A stretch of DNA of 5,723 nt. Origin: Geobacter sp. (GTDB lineage Bacteria; Desulfobacterota; Desulfuromonadia; Geobacterales; Geobacteraceae). The notes under the pieces were generated by a model that had not been told where the DNA came from, did not search any database, and was given only the letters and a program-made list of their open reading frames with translations. The position numbers and the translations under genes are program-made. Shown here in pieces: positions 4,664 through 5,723 of this stretch. The stretch spans positions 1 to 5,723 of the forward strand of contig RPRC01000302.1 in the NCBI GenBank assembly GCA_003857395.1, written 5' to 3'. Each line of letters opens with the position of its first letter. The stretch's first letter is position 1.

Positions 4664-5723
4664 ATGGATGAAAAAATACTGGTAGTGGACGATGAAGACA
4701 GTATCCGGACCTCATTGGCGGGTATCCTGGAAGACGATGGTTTCCGGGTGCTGTTTGCCAATGACGGTGTCACCGCCCTGGATGTGGTGAAAAAGGAAAT
4801 GCCGGACCTGGTGCTGCTGGATATCTGGATGCCGCGCATGGACGGCATCGAGACCCTGCAGAAATTGAAGGAGCTCTATCCTGCGCTGCTGGTGATCATG
4901 ATGTCCGGTCACGGTACCATCGAGACCGCGGTCAAATCGACGAAAATAGGCGCCTACGACTTTATCGAAAAGCCCCTGTCCCTGGAAAAACTCCTGCTCT
5001 GTATCCGCAATGCCCTCGGTATGCTGCGATTGAAGGATGAAAACGAAACCCTGCGCGACCTGGCTTTCCGCGATCGGCAGATGACCGGCACCTCGCCAGC
5101 GATGCTGAAGCTGAAGGAGCAGATAAAACTGGTGGCGCCGAGCAACGCCTCGGTACTTATCACCGGCGAAAACGGCACCGGCAAGGAGTTGGTGGCCCGC
5201 TCGATCCATTTTCACAGCCAACGCAAGGATAAGCCTTTTGTGGAGATCAATTGCGCCGCCATCCCCGAGGAACTGATCGAGAGCGAGCTCTTCGGTCATG
5301 AGAAGGGTGCCTTTACCGGCGCGGTGGCCCAGAAAAAGGGCAAATTCGATCTTGCCGACGGCGGCACTATCTTTCTCGACGAGATCGGCGACATGTCCCT
5401 CAAGACCCAGGCCAAGGTCTTGCGAATCCTGCAGGAGCGCAAGTTCGAGCGCGTGGGTGGAAACCGCACCATCGAGGTGGATGTCCGGATCATCGCCGCT
5501 ACCAACAAGGTGCTGGAAGAGGAGATTCGCTCAGGGGCCTTTCGCGAGGATCTCTACTATCGGCTCAACGTCGTGCCGTTTACTGTCCCGCCCCTGCGGG
5601 AGCGGCGGGAGGATGTTCCGGCGCTGATCGAGCATTTTCTGGAGATGTTCTGCGTCAGGGAAGGGTTGGAGAGAAAGAACATCAGCCTGGAAGCCTTGGA
5701 AGTCCTGAAAAAAGGTACCTGGC
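4664..5723 (+). CDS. ntrX: NtrX-like sigma-54-dependent response regulator (3' end outside window)
   Basis: An NtrC-family activator; 353 residues are present and the gene runs off the window. The receiver domain (about 1-120) has the acidic pocket D9/D10, phosphoacceptor D53 in LLDIWMPRMDG, S81 and K103 in IEKP. The AAA+ domain starts near residue 140. It has Walker A GENGTGKE (168-175), the sigma-54-contacting GAFTGA loop (215-220), Walker B FLDEIGD with D239/E240, and arginine-finger candidates R294 and R300 in FREDLYYRL. An intact GAFTGA loop means it should remodel sigma-54 RNA polymerase, unlike NtrX proteins that have lost this motif. The Walker A form GENGTGKE and the NtrY-like partner point to NtrX over NtrC. 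The end of the AAA+ domain and the expected Fis-type DNA-binding domain are outside the window. The gene follows the kinase gene after 80 bp without a visible terminator, so the two are probably one operon. Confidence 0.88.
   Translation, partial: MDEKILVVDDEDSIRTSLAGILEDDGFRVLFANDGVTALDVVKKEMPDLVLLDIWMPRMDGIETLQKLKELYPALLVIMMSGHGTIETAVKSTKIGAYDFIEKPLSLEKLLLCIRNALGMLRLKDENETLRDLAFRDRQMTGTSPAMLKLKEQIKLVAPSNASVLITGENGTGKELVARSIHFHSQRKDKPFVEINCAAIPEELIESELFGHEKGAFTGAVAQKKGKFDLADGGTIFLDEIGDMSLKTQAKVLRILQERKFERVGGNRTIEVDVRIIAATNKVLEEEIRSGAFREDLYYRLNVVPFTVPPLRERREDVPALIEHFLEMFCVREGLERKNISLEALEVLKKGTW

Overview
The window reads as ordinary chromosomal DNA of a Gram-negative bacterium, most likely a Desulfuromonadia/Geobacter-type deltaproteobacterium. 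This placement rests on gene content and protein style (SelD, the QueH type of epoxyqueuosine reductase, a DUF2905 protein, LpxC and an NtrY/NtrX pair) and not on any marker-gene comparison. All recognised genes lie on the + strand. There are no RNA genes, mobile elements or CRISPR arrays.

Layout. (1) 1-156: the last 51 codons of selD, selenophosphate synthase. (2) 157-231: a short gap holding an 8-bp inverted repeat and a good sigma-70-type promoter. The predicted transcription start falls on the A of the queH ATG. (3) 232-998: queH (epoxyqueuosine reductase) overlapping a 70-aa DUF2905 membrane protein by three bases (a GTGA junction). (4) 999-1236: a 238-bp regulatory region. It carries two near-identical tandem palindromes (TGTkGC-N6-GCmACR, 23 bp apart) and a near-consensus sigma-54 -24/-12 promoter that ends 45 bp before the lpxC start. 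(5) 1237-2157: lpxC, the committed step of lipid A synthesis, closed by a strong TTCG-loop terminator at 2187-2210. (6) 2271-2313: a candidate sigma-70 promoter. (7) 2331-4583: a 750-aa NtrY-like membrane histidine kinase. (8) 4664-end: an NtrX-like sigma-54 activator with receiver and AAA+ domains. It is cut by the window edge before its DNA-binding domain.

How the parts may work together. The most interesting point is regulatory. lpxC appears to be driven by a sigma-54 promoter with a paired palindromic site at the usual enhancer distance (-129 and -152). The next operon encodes a sensor kinase and an intact (GAFTGA-bearing) sigma-54 activator. A testable model is that NtrYX senses an envelope or periplasmic state and sets lipid A synthesis through lpxC. 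The promoter elements are read directly from the sequence; the link between NtrX and this promoter is inference from proximity and family knowledge.
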